In this document: positions 1-11,364 of the stretch, piece by piece
Layout of the letters: every line of letters starts with the position of its first letter
Numbering within the stretch: the first letter of the stretch is position 1
Origin: Maratus speciosus
Taxonomy: Eukaryota; Arthropoda; Arachnida; Araneae; Salticidae
Direction: 5' to 3'
Assembly: GCA_963932465.1 (NCBI GenBank)
Contig: OZ010796.1
Span: forward strand, 75,598,974-75,662,973
Length of the DNA: 64,000 bases
Notes under the pieces: model-generated
Seen by the model: the letters and a program-made list of their open reading frames with translations, nothing else
Database searches by the model: none
Told to the model about the DNA's origin: nothing
Program-made: the position numbers and the translations under genes

Positions 1-2159
1 AACAACTTTACAATACCTTACCATTGTTATCCGATTATTTACCATACTTATCCGAATTTCATAACTCTTGAATAGTATTCCACACCTGCCTTGAAAGGAG
101 TCGAGAAACACGATATTTACTAAAAACGCTGACAATATAACAATATGAACTCTACCTTCATGATAACAATGACAAGACAATTTTAAGCCTGTGTAAAATG
201 TGGATAAATTATAATACACTTGGCAATGATATCAAGTGTAATAAAGAAGCCAATATGGTAAACAGAAATACACTAAAAAGATGCTCACAAGATGGGCAGT
301 AGATTGCGCAGATAGGAGATTTTGGTGTCCATGTTTTTGACGTCATACCAAAATGCCCTATATTTTACTCCATTTGCAAGTCTCCTTTGCGCGCAAGTGA
401 CTCGATCGAGTTATGATCTCCATAGGCTTTTTCATGTTAAATTAACATTGAGAAGTGACACTGGAAATAAATAAGTATTGCGCTGCCGCACAATACTTAA
501 ATATAGTGTAAAATGATGAAATCTAACACATCTACATGTACTTTTATTTTTAAAAAAATAACAAAAAACCTGAAGGCTAATTCTATATGCAGATTTATTA
601 CATATATAATAAAGAACATTTACAAAAAAATTTAAATCTCTTATCTGAAATACAAAAAAGCCTTAACAATTTTAAAACATGAAAGTGAAGAAAATATGAA
701 CATAAGAGAAAAAGCTGTTTAAAGTGTTCAGTTGTATGGGGAATTGCGCTGGTTGTATTAACAAAATTTACACTATCTCGCGATATAATTACTGTATGCG
801 TAAAAATAAAGTGTCAAAATATTCACAATTAAATGGGCTTTCATTTAATTAAAAAATTGACATTTTGACCAATTTTGAGGTTAACTGGCCCCTTAAAAAT
901 CAAAAGAATGAATTTGAAAATCAAAAAAGTTCTTAATAATTTGAAAAGTTTCTTTAAGCATCTAAAACGTACCCAAGAATCCAAAATGTACCATTCAGAA
1001 TTTAAAAATTGTCCTTTTTAAATCTAGGGAAAACTCTGTATATTATAGCTATGTATGGAATTTATGGAAAATTTTGGCTATTCAGGAATCTAGGAAAATG
1101 TTGGGCTCTTTTAAGGACCTTTCACAATTTTTGTCATCTTAAAATAGGACTCTTCACCATTTGCATTCATTCAAGTTTTTCGTTTTTTTTTTTTTTTTGG
1201 TAAATTTTACTCTTTTCTTTGTCCAAAGATTAGGAATGTTGGAGGGGTTTATGCGTTGGATAATAATGACTCAGATTCAACTTTAGGTTAGAGAACGTTC
1301 GTGAAAATCTTGCTTAGCAGAGGAAATGTCATTTTCCCAAAATATTACATAGCATTTTAATTATTCACAGTAGTTCAGCCAAAGAAGATCATTAATCTTC
1401 ATTGGAAAAATTAAATAAGTTAGGAATAGTGACAGACACATGTAAGATGCATGCTTTGCTACAATTTTTCTACTCTGTCTTATATTTTATGTTGAAGAAA
1501 GAGTTTGTATTTTGAAGTCTTTAAAAAAAAAACTATTACTAGTCTGTTTTACTAATTATCATTACAGGGACGAGTAGCTTCAAAAAAGTCGCCAAATATG
1601 GCGATAAGGTCTTGGGGATGGCCAGAGCGATAAATTGCGGTGATTGGTTTAATAACGCTAGCCTAGCCCCCGGTTTTGTGTTTCCTGAAAGGAGGAAGGG
1701 GGAAGCAGGTTTTGGAAGAGAGAAGAGAGGTAAAGGACAGAAAGAAACGGAACGGGAAAACCTCGGAATATAGGAGACTGTTAATTGAACCTGATTTTCT
1801 TTTTCAGTACATACAAATTAGGTGCATGGGAAATCAATTAACTTGTTGATAAAAAGGTATTTCTCATTTAAGGCTCTCGGAAAAGAAAAGCCCACATTTA
1901 AAACAGAAAACTTTCTGCCATATTCACTGGCTCATTTATAAACCCAAAAACATGGCAATATTAGCAATTTCCGCTAATAAGGAGAATGGTACATGAATTC
2001 TTTAGTGCAGCTCTGTATATGAGGTATAGAATTTATATACAAGGAGTAAAATGCAAACAAGTTGGAAATAGTACGTCAAACGTGACAAATGAGGTACTAT
2101 AACTGGTTTTATAAATATTCAGAACTTGGAACAATAGCTGTTGCACGCTCTTGCAAAAA
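1..2159. other. AT-rich intergenic DNA, no gene seen
   Basis: No reading frame here resembles a known protein; the longest frames are short and low-complexity. There is a T run near 1180-1198. A GC-richer block at about 1565-1760 contains the phrase AAAAAAGTCGCCAAATATGG, which recalls AAATAGTCGCC-type sequence at 21660-21780. Nothing further can be supported. Confidence 0.6.
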
Positions 2160-2520
2160 TGCCTGAATGCAAAATTTATTACACTTATATATATTAAATT
2201 CAGTAATATGGAAATAATGACCTCCAACTTAAATATGATATAATCACCATGACAATCTAGAATCATTACCTATCATGAGATATCGCTGAATCAGTTACGC
2301 ATGATAGGATTTAATAGAATGAAGAAAACTTTTATTAATATATTTTTAAGATTGATTCCATTTTCATTAAATTTGAAACGACTAACGAAAATTCTGCAAC
2401 GAGTATATATATTACATTTCAAACCATTCTGTTGGGTAGTTTTTGCGCTGTTATGTGCGGACGGACCAGATAACGACTATAGGTGCTACGTATTTATATA
2501 ATTACTAGAATATAGCCCGT
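2160..2520 (+). repeat. Dispersed repeat family A, copy 1
   Basis: This stretch closely matches 49250-49850 in the same orientation. Shared landmarks are AATTCAGTAATA, AGAATCATTACCTATCATG, GCATGATAGGATTTAATAGA, TTGGGTAGTTTTT and GGTGCTACGTATTTATATAA. Copy 1 carries one unit of the block that is tandemly repeated in copy 2. No protein is encoded; the class of element is not known to me. Confidence 0.75.
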
Positions 2521-3420
2521 CAGAATGACGTGTTTGCATTTTCAAAAAAATTATATAGCATTGCATTATAAAAAGAATTGTGAAGTAATAAATTTTGTCT
2601 TGTCTGGCTTATAGGGTCAGGTGGGGTAAAGTAAAAATAGCCCATTTTTCATTGAAATTTAATTGGCAAGAAAATTATTAATTGAATTGGTAAAATACTG
2701 ATATAAAGTATGCAAATGAACTTCACTCACAAAATTTGAAGAAATATTTCACAAAAACATTCAAATTAGTACTAATAATGCTATTTTAAAACATATTGTC
2801 AATTAACTATTTTATCTTATGGTATGGGGTAAAATAAAAGACAATTCCAACAGAAAGTTTATTTGTTTTTATTAATTGCCAAAATATTAATTATATAACT
2901 TAAATTTTAAAAAGTTGAACAGAGAAAATCCCTATTTTTTTTTAAACATGCATAAAAGAAACCTGTAATAAATTTTGCATTGATATATATACACATATAT
3001 ATATATATGAAATACACGGCATTACATATTTCTGATATTCTAATTTCATTTTATAAGAAATATTCATATTCATTTTTCCCCCAATGTCTTCAGAATTCAA
3101 AAAACATTTTAAAAAGATAATTTCTTTTTTTTAAACTACCGACAGATGGCGCAACAGGGCATATAAACGTTTGTTTTAATATTTTAAAAGTTCAAGATGA
3201 ATGAATCAATTGTTTGTTTACTTTCATATAGGGATAGATAAAGCTACCAATCTAATTTTAACTGAAGTTATCGCAGCAGAATATTAGATAATTGAATGTA
3301 ATCTCTTAAATGTTAATTTATTTTGAATAATCTGTCTAAAAATGTAACTTTTGCGAATACTGGAAAAGAAAGCACGTTTTACTCAACGTTTTAAGATTGA
3401 AAATCAAATCAACATTCACT
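2521..3420. other. AT-rich DNA, no gene seen
   Basis: No coding similarity. It holds a short AT dinucleotide run near 2985-3008 and, at 2610-2640 and 2818-2836, two copies of a GGGGTAAA(G/A)TAAAA phrase that may be the remains of a small transposon end. Confidence 0.5.
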
Positions 3421-3424
3421 CGTG

Positions 3425-3890
3425 ATGCCACATGTACAACACAAATTCCAAATCCAGAAGCAATTGAATGACTCTTTGAACGAATCATTAAAAAATACGG
3501 TCGACATCCAATTTTGCTCTTAAAATATTTGTAAAACCATAATAAAGCCTTTAAATAATTTGAAATACGTTTGTTTTTAGAAAGGAAACGTTAATCCGGT
3601 ACAAAATAATTCACGGGAATGAATTGCAGAATATAGCTATATTCACTGAACACCATGAAGCGTTCTCATTGGTCAGAAAATAGATAGCCTTGAAAAACAG
3701 AGGTAATTTTTCGGGATATTTTAAACCGTGTATACTGAATTCAAACTGTAAATAAATGTAAACAAAAGTGAAAAACGTATTTCAAAATATTAATATGCTT
3801 TTGCAAAATATTTTAAGAGCATTTAATGAATAGCTGAAAGAGTCATTCATTTGTTTTTGGATTTGTAATTTGTGCTTATGAATGGCAACG
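3425..3890. repeat. Imperfect inverted repeat, MITE-like
   Basis: The arm at about 3430-3575 reads as the reverse complement of about 3772-3875: for example AAATTCCAAATCCAGAAG and GACTCTTTGAACG on the left against TTTTTGGATTTGTAATTT and AAAGAGTCATTC on the right, and AAATACGTTT against AAACGTATTT. The centre (3590-3770) encodes nothing recognisable. Exact ends and target duplication were not found. Confidence 0.6.
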
Positions 3891-4129
3891 GCAATCGCTT
3901 GTATACATCGGAACCCTGATGTTGGTATCTGTTTATTTTTAAATTAGACCTTAAAGCGTTATAATTGTATACTTCTTGAAGGTTTGAGAAAAATTGAAGA
4001 AGAATATGTTACACAACGAATAGGTAGACAGATTAAATAAGGCAGTCGGCAAATACGGCATCGGAATGCTTAAGCCTAACGTGGCCGCGTTTGGATTATC
4101 AGGAAACGGATGAGTTCAACCCTGGAAGC

Positions 4130-4840
4130 GTTATACACTTAGTGTCATTCTATGTATAATGAAATTTCCTCATAGACCGTAATGTAATGGAATACTTTTG
4201 AATGTCTCTGTAAATGAACTACGAACGCTACATACTTATTTTTAATACCGAACACGCATAATAAATCTCAATAACATATATCAATTACAGAGCAATTCAA
4301 CTATATTAACGAAAGTTAGAGTTCGGACAAACAGACGGCTAACTAAACCGAAGTCTTAAACACTATCAAATATGTTGGAAAGTGCTAAAAACCCATAATA
4401 GATTGAAATTTGACTTTCAGCAATTTATACCAATAGACGGAAGCATACTTTAATTCTTTTGTGCAACCCTGTATTTTACCTACTATTTTTAAATACACGC
4501 CACTGTTTAGCTAAAATTTGTTTAAGACTGAAACTTCTATAAACATATCGTAGTATACTTAATGTTGCTCAGCGTAAAAATGCGTAATTCTTTTACAAAC
4601 TGTTTTCTTTCCCACACAGTAACAAATACGATTTATTTTGTGTATCTCTATATATGATGTACAGCCTTTATACGCATAACATAATATGCAAAAATTTCGT
4701 TTAACTTAAAAACTCATATCACAAATAAAACTTCCAGCAATCATCACTAATATACAGTATTTTGGATACAGTATCCGAAATCTTTTGTGTGTCCCTGTAA
4801 ATACTTTGCATTTTCTATTACACAGAAAGTAACTTCTAGT
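4130..4840 (-). repeat. ~155-bp satellite-like repeat, array 1
   Basis: Roughly four to five diverged units. The recurrent core is TTTTGTGTGTCCCTGTAAAT (about 4786-4805), also seen degenerate at 4200-4215, 4455-4475 and 4590-4620. The same core occurs reverse-complemented in the array at 47190-47970 and as fragments at 24110-24310 and 33520-33900. Unit spacing is about 140-165 bases. No coding content. Confidence 0.7.
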
Positions 4841-5240
4841 AAACCTAAGCAACGTACAGAGGGATTAAACAAAGTGAAGTCAATTATTCAACTAACAGAA
4901 ATTTCAAATAGTATTTTTTTTTTTTTTTTTTTTTAATGAAGGACATTATGTGATTAAATAAAGTGAAAGTAAAAAGGGCTATTCCATTTTTTGCAGTTAT
5001 GGGCCAAGCCGGATATTCTTTCTTGACATGTTATGTCGAAGCATCATTTCTTTCTTTCTTTCCTTTTTTCTTTTCATTTTTTTTTTTTTGGTAAATTATT
5101 GTATAGTCGTTAAAAAGAGAGCGAGAAAGAGAAAGGTAACAACCAGTGTTGAATTCACTTTTCTCCGATTTCTGTGGCTCCGCTGGAGGGACATTATAGA
5201 GTTCCAGCAGGGAGATAGCACTTTTTGACCATTGAAAATA
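4841..5240. other. Low-complexity spacer, no gene seen
   Basis: It contains a T run at about 4913-4935 and a CT/T-rich tract at about 5045-5095. Overlapping short frames in both strands here reflect the low complexity and do not resemble proteins. Confidence 0.6.
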
Positions 5241-5928
5241 CAGCCGACGCTCGTTATAACGACCCCTAAGCATGCCAAAGACGAGGTTCGTTATAATGGA
5301 AGGTCGCTATAACGAAAGTGAACGAAAAAAAAAACTCTAACTATGTGCATGAAAATTAAGGTTTCAAAGAAAAAATTTTAATACAACGTTATTACTAAAT
5401 TCTGTTTACTTTCGTATCAAATAAACATGACAATGAATAATTATAAAAATCAATTTCAGAGAATGATTACATATTTCTCAAATAAAATTTAAAGTAAATG
5501 TTAAATCACGCACAAAAAATAGTTATTTACGTTATTAACATTTTTTTTTCTACAAAAGTAATTTGAAATAGTTATTTATTTTTGTGCATTTGATATTTTC
5601 TTTCAACAAAATTTTCGATCTGAGTTAGAGATAACTAACTTTATGTGTTTTCTTAGCTTTAAAAAAATGTTTTAAAGTGTCATTTTAAGACATTTTACAA
5701 TAGGCATCAACGCGCAGTGAGCAATAAGTTCTTGGGGAAAGAAAATAGTAATCTTTTTTGGGGGGAAGAAAATGTGGAGGAAAGGTCAATTCGGTCGCTG
5801 TATTGGGAAATAAGCTGCTGGCCGGACGTTATATTGGATGTAAAAATAACACATTATAAAGGGAATATATTTAGGGACATTTTGCATCGGTCGCTATAAT
5901 GGCTGGTCGTTATAACGAGCGTTGACTG
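5241..5928. mobile_element. pogo/Tigger-like non-autonomous element (MITE)
   Basis: Terminal inverted repeats are CAGCCGACGCTCGTTATAAC at the left and GTTATAACGAGCGTTGACTG at the right. The sub-terminal phrase GGTCGCTATAA also recurs inverted inside each end. The left end follows TA, as expected for Tc1/mariner-type insertion; the right flank reads TG, so one base of that duplication appears mutated. TIRs with a CTCGTTATAACGA core are typical of pogo/Tigger elements. The 688-base interior encodes no transposase. Confidence 0.75.
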
Positions 5929-6239
5929 TGTTTGAAATTTTTCGGGGAGGACATCTGATTGCTCCGGGGAAAATGTCCCCCCGTGGCCACCCCCTGAATT
6001 CAACATTGGTAACAACCCCATACTTTTTAATCATCGGATTGCCGCAGAGAGATGCGAAAGATATTGTTGTATCTACTTTTCGAATTTAATTACAACTATT
6101 GAAGGTCATCTACATATTAAAAGTTTTATCGAATTTTCCAATGGTAATACCCATTTTTGAGCTCCTTTGGCCAAGGTAGCCCGTAAAAAAGCTCTGATTG
6201 CATTTTTTATTTTTATTTATTTATTTTTTTGCGTAGAGT
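5929..6239. other. Spacer, no gene seen
   Basis: No recognisable coding or repeat content apart from a short C-rich/G-rich patch at 5940-5990 and a T-rich tract near 6200-6230. Confidence 0.5.
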
Positions 6240-6720
6240 CACACTCTAAAAAATAAATGTGTAAATTAATCGCTTTTACATACGTATGTGGGTAAATTTG
6301 TAAAATTGGACCTTTGTCATATAATCTGCACACTTGTCGTTAAAATGTGCCTGCATTTAAGTGTGTAAGTGTGTAATTTTTTATCTCTTCAAAAACACAA
6401 ACAAGTCTGTAAATGGCACAAAATGTTACTGATTTACCCGAATTGGTGTGTTAATGTAATTTACAAGTTTAGAATATTACACAAATAGGTGTGTCTTTTG
6501 CATATTACACCAAAATATACGTGTAAGAATATTATACAGATATATGCGTCAGAACAGAATATTACACAGAAGTATGTGCATAAATTTTACACAGCTACAT
6601 GTATAAAAAGGGAATATTATACAGGATTAGGTGTAACAATATTATACAAAAATGTGTGTAGGAACATTGTTATACAGAAATATGTGAACCCAATAAATAG
6701 CGATATTTGAAAATTGGCTT
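6240..6720. repeat. Minisatellite of ATTACAC/GTGTAA motifs
   Basis: About fifteen spaced copies of short alternating motifs such as AATATTACACA and ATGTGTGTA, separated by 25-40 bases, many of them able to pair with each other. The block begins with CACTCTAAAAAATAAATGTG. A similar AATATTATACA/ATATGTG pattern reappears at 7080-7240. It may be the interior of a MITE whose far end lies near 6905-6930 (TTATTTTGCAGTGTA), but a target duplication is not clear. Confidence 0.6.
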
Positions 6721-6724
6721 GTGT

Positions 6725-6800
6725 AATAATTGCCGAGTGGTCAAGTTAATGGCATAGAAAGTCGAAGATCGTGAGTTCAAATCCCGTTTGGATAACAATT
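6725..6800 (+). repeat. tRNA-like sequence, probable SINE head or tRNA pseudogene
   Basis: TTGCCGAGTGGTCAAG fits a tRNA A box of the Ser/Leu kind and GAGTTCAAATCCC fits a B box, about 30 bases apart as in a class II tRNA. The aminoacyl stem does not pair well, so a functional tRNA is unlikely. It differs from the minus-strand SINEs at 38.0 and 57.8 kb. Confidence 0.55.
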
Positions 6801-6929
6801 GCTTGTTTACAGTAGATAGAAATTCTCATCTTTTTGTAGTTGTACCTTTCAAAACTTGTGACTAAAATTGATAGGAAATAATATCAGCGTCACTATTTCC
6901 ATATTTTTTCAAAATCTTATTTTGCAGTG

Positions 6930-8806
6930 TATTTATTCAGATTCTATTAATAAATTATGACTATACTATTTTAGGACTTCAAAACAACTTTAACAGAGAT
7001 GTGGTATGCAGTAAATGTAACTTTAGACGATCCTGTTTTATGTAAATTAAGGTTATATTTTGTGGTATAAAAACTAATCGACTGGAAAGAAAACAAATAC
7101 ACGAAGCACACGTGTTTGTTCTTCACGCAAAGTTGTTTTGCGAACATAAAAATATTTAGTTCAAAATTTACATATATGTACACAAAATCCATCTTTTTTT
7201 ATATTACACAGATATATGTGTACTCATGCGCAATTTACACGTTAAACTGTATATCTAAAAAAAACATAACTGTGAAAAAAGGAAGACAAATTCCGTTTAA
7301 AAAAAAAAAACTGCCAGAAAAGAAGTGATATGTAAGTGGGTGCCAAGTTCAAATAACATTCACTCAAACTTATCTGCTGAAGCATTGTAGCATTGTTTTA
7401 ATTGTTTAAAAATAAAAATTATTGATTGCATATTAATAATAAATCTAGAATTTGGCAAGTTTTTACCTACGAGTCATTTATTTATAGGATTCCGTACTTA
7501 AAAAGTAAAAACAAAACCATTATAATGTCACTCCTGTGTCTGTCTGTCACAGCCATTTTACTCGAAACTATGGAACATGGAAAATTCAAATTGGTGGAAG
7601 TAATAAAGACTATTGACCCACATATTTTCAGATTATTAAACATTCATAAATATATTTAGCAAAAATGTAGAGGGGCTAATTAAGCTACTTGAAAAAAGAA
7701 AAACTCTTTTCTTTGAATATCATGGGAAAGCTTTCGTAACGCTGAACTCAATACATTCCTTTTAATTTTAAGTATTATATTTTCAAAGATATAGTCGAAA
7801 ATGTAGCGCAAAAATATGTCCACCCCCCATCTAATTCCGAATCTACTGAAACTAAAATTATGAAATTTAGAGGTAGTAGACGTTAATTTAAACCTTGAAG
7901 GAAAATTATAGCGATTACCCTAGGTCACATAGTTTTTGAGAAAATCGCATTTTTCTGTTACACACAAATTTCGATTTACGGGCATTCAGCAAAAGTGTTG
8001 AGCAGGTACCTATCGTAGCAAAAGTATAAAAACATTGTTGATAATGATTTTCGAAAAAAATCGTCAGTAATTAGCCGAGATATTAACCCTTAAAGATACG
8101 GACTGTTTCCACATACATAATGACAGGGGTGGCGTACTCTGTGTCTAGTTAACAACTTTTAATGATATATATGTGTAATGGAATGTCCAATAGCAGTATA
8201 AAAGCAATAAACGTCAAACTGTTAAAAACAGACTAATTTAAAGGTCTCAGGACTCTTAAATTTGGAAAAAATGAAAAAAAAGGGGCCATATTCAACATTT
8301 AATGTCTTAAAATGTATATGATTTTAAAATACAATTTTCATTGGGATGAAAAATCTAAGTATGTTCTTTCATTTCATGTATTTAAAAACTTGCTAGATGC
8401 AGAATCAGTATTTATAGGGGGCTCGAAACTGTTAGACATTTGTAGAGCAGAAAATTGGCATAATAGCGTACGCGCAGATTACAAAATAAATATTGTAACT
8501 AGAATGAAAATTTTAGTACCTACTTATACTTCAGATTGTAATAATTACCCTGATTAAATCATTTTTATATTTTTAATGCAAAGTTGTATTTAGCTAATAC
8601 AAAATTTCGAAAATTTCAACAGTATAATCACCTAAAAAAATATTTTTTTTAACAATAAAAAGGAAATTTTAGGTTCAATTTATACAGACTAACATGAAAT
8701 AGATGTTTTGAAAATTTCATGAAAAAATATTCAGAAGTTTTTGAGGTACCCTGCGCGTCATGCCCCAAAACGTCATCTGGAGAAAAATTACTTCAAAGTT
8801 TCGGAA
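6930..8806. other. AT-rich DNA, no gene seen
   Basis: Several 70-80 residue frames occur (for example around 7426-7659 and 8312-8557) but none resembles a protein family. A TA-rich stretch with the ATTACACAG/ATATGTGT pattern lies at 7190-7240. Confidence 0.55.
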
Positions 8807-8820
8807 ACGCAGCTTCAGCT

Positions 8821-8870
8821 GGTTGGTTGGTTGGTTGTATTTATGTCGGCCAATTATCAGCACGTGGGAT
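8821..8870 (-). repeat. 50-bp 5'-truncated SINE with 14-bp target duplication
   Basis: The insert is a (GGTT)n tail followed by TTTATGTCGGCCAATTATCA, the 3' end of the SINE seen whole at 57843-58080. It is bounded by two exact copies of ACGCAGCTTCAGCT (8807-8820 and 8871-8884). That is a complete retroposition event of a severely 5'-truncated SINE, on the minus strand with an (AACC)n 3' tail. Confidence 0.88.
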
Positions 8871-8884
8871 ACGCAGCTTCAGCT

Positions 8885-9589
8885 ATTGAGCAAGAGCAGG
8901 TATAATTCTAAAAGCCATAACTTCTGTTCTAATGTGAATTTCAAGGAAACAATTATATCAAAATGTTCAGGAATGATAGGAGTTTAGCATCTAAAAAAAA
9001 AAAAAAAAATTTCGAAAATTTTGAAGCTTTAAGAGTCATGAGACCACTTAATTAGAATGAATCACATAAATACTATGGGATTCGCGACTAGTTTGCATTG
9101 AGTGGATCTCTCAATACTCCTCGAGTGACTTTAGAAGTTAATTAAAAACCTATCAGGAAAAACGCGGCACGGACCAAGGCGGCGTTGTAACTTTACGACC
9201 TCCTTTCGAAGCACGCTTAGCACAATTCCAAATTTAAACTTTGAACAAAGGTTTTGTTTTAGCTACACCGTAGAAAAAAAGGTTATTGCCACTCTGAATT
9301 TAGTTTTATGAAATGCCAAATGAAGTTTAAATATGCACTGCTTTTTTTGTCAGTACCGAATTAATTTCATCATAAACAGATTAGGATAATATTAAAAAAT
9401 AAGTTATCCAGAATAACTATATTTGATATTATTTAGGTTCCATATCTATTTGAACTTTCATGGTATATCCATTTGCACTTTTCTAGTATATACAGTTATA
9501 TCCAACCCTTCGTTGTATAGTTTTTTACAAAGTTTTAGTATTCTTTTAGCAACGGTTTTTTTTAATAATACAATTACAAATTGTCACAA
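8885..9589. other. Spacer, no gene seen
   Basis: No coding similarity. An A run lies near 8993-9009. The part from about 9420 may be 3' untranslated sequence of the neighbouring LINE, but I could not fix its boundary. Confidence 0.45.
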
Positions 9590-9649
9590 TGGTACTACAA
9601 TCCATGTAGGATTTTGACCTCCCTCAATATACTTCTCCAGACCTTCCGA

Positions 9650-11240
9650 TCTCTGGCCTTTACTTTATAATTTATAATTTGGTTTTCTGCAAGATCTTTC
9701 TCTACCTCACCTCTTTTATCCATCTCTTCCTGGGTCTATTAATACTTCTTTTCCCAAATAAATTATCATTATAAATCTTCTTTGTGCTTCGCTCATCCCT
9801 CATTCTGATTAGATGGCCTAACTATTGCATTCTTCTAATTTTTATACTATTTATTATATCTTTTTCATTATATAACTGTTCTAACTCCATATTTGTCCTT
9901 ATACGCCATGTATTGCCTTATTTAATAGGTCCAAAAATTTGCCTTAGTATCTTCCTTTCCCAAGTGATAAGTAGCTTTTCATCTTTTTGTGTAGTGGTCC
10001 AGGTCTCACTACCATAAATTACTATTGGTTTTATAACAGTTTTATAAATTTTGAGTTTGGATGTTCGAGATATTAGAGATGATTTTAGAATGTTTCGAAG
10101 AGAAAAATAGCATCTATTTCCTGCTGCAAGTCGAGTTTTAATCTCTGCTTCTACCATATTATCACAGGTGATTGTAGATCCTAAATATTTAAATTCTGTT
10201 ACTTCAACAAATTGTAATTCATTATTTATTGTTAACGCTGCTGTTGCCTGTGATTTCATTCAGTCCATTTTCATGTATTTTGTTTTTTCTTTATTAACCA
10301 CGAGACCTAGTTTTTTTCCTTCAGTGTCTAGTTTATTGTATGTTTCAGTTTCAATCAAGACTTTCTTATTTCTAGCAATTATATCAACATGATCTGCAAA
10401 TGCAAGGATTTGTAGGGAGCGATTCATAATAGTACCACCTCTGTTGTTGTAGATGCTTCTAATTATTTTCTCCAGGCATAAATTAAAAAGAATTGTCGAG
10501 AGAACATCACCTTGCTATAGACCTGAATTCACTCCAAATTCTCTTGAAAGTCTTCCCTGTACCTTAACTTTAGCTTTTGTATTTTCCAGTGTTAATTTTA
10601 TAAGCTTAACTATTTTATCAGGTAATTTAGATTCCTTTAATATTTCAAATAACTTATTTCTGCTTATACTGTCATAGGCCTATTTAAAATCAACAATTGG
10701 TGTAAATTAATATTTTGTTCATAGAAATTTTCAAGGATGTTCCTGATACTAAAGGTTTGATCCACCGTTGATCTTCCTTTCCTAAAACCACACTGATAAT
10801 CACCTATTACCATTTCAGCATACGGCTCTAATCGCTTTGCAATTACCTTTGCCAACAGTTTATATGTAACATTTAATAAGGCTATGCCTCTATAATTCTG
10901 GCAATTTAAGATATTTCCCTTTTTATGAATTGGGATAATAATAGCACCATTCCATTCATTTGGTATATATTCATTCTGCCAAATCTCTACTATTAGATCA
11001 TGTAACATTTGTACCAACTTCTCTCCACCATATTTCAAAAGCTCAGCACTTATCAAATCTTCACCAGGTGCTTTTCCATTTCTCCATTTTGCAATAGCAT
11101 CCCCTTCTTTTACAGTTGGTGGTTCACAGTTTTCTTCATTCACATCATAATCATTATGATTAGACTGTATTTCTCTTTCGTCATTTGACTGTCTGTTTAA
11201 CAATTCTTCAAAATATTCTGCCCATCTATCTGTCACATTT
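9650..11240 (-). pseudogene. Reverse transcriptase domain of the LINE (broken)
   Basis: The reverse transcriptase copies LINE RNA at the nicked target. The first block (10664-11236) contains KWRNGKAPGEDLISAELLK, WNGAIIIPIHKKGN, NYRGIALLNVTYKLLAKVIA and YQCGFRKGRSTVDQTF. A frame break near 10670-10690 follows. The next part carries a stop where QGDVLS-type motif sequence begins (about 10510-10520), and the catalytic motif reads LAFADHVDII (about 10385-10405): the second Asp of the usual FADD box is His. The thumb and tail block at 9918-10259 has FKYLGSTIT and YGSETWTTT. The enzyme is dead as written. Confidence 0.87.
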
Positions 11241-11364
11241 GCGTGCCCTCCAATAAGTTTATCTTTTCATCTCTTTACAAAAAAAGGTGCGTGGTTGGTG
11301 GCCCTTTTTGATTCCTTTAAGCTTTGAATACATCATATAAACCTAATATCACCTAATCCTGATA

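Noticed and set aside
5028..5278. Overlapping short frames on both strands
   Set aside because: They cover a CT/T-rich low-complexity tract and run into the end of the pogo-like MITE.
6480..6720. CRISPR-like spaced repeats (also 52470-52800)
   Set aside because: Repeat words are short, variable and mutually complementary, spacing is irregular, and the context is eukaryotic.
6725..6800. A functional tRNA gene
   Set aside because: A and B boxes are good but the acceptor stem does not pair and no terminator follows; a SINE head or pseudogene fits better.
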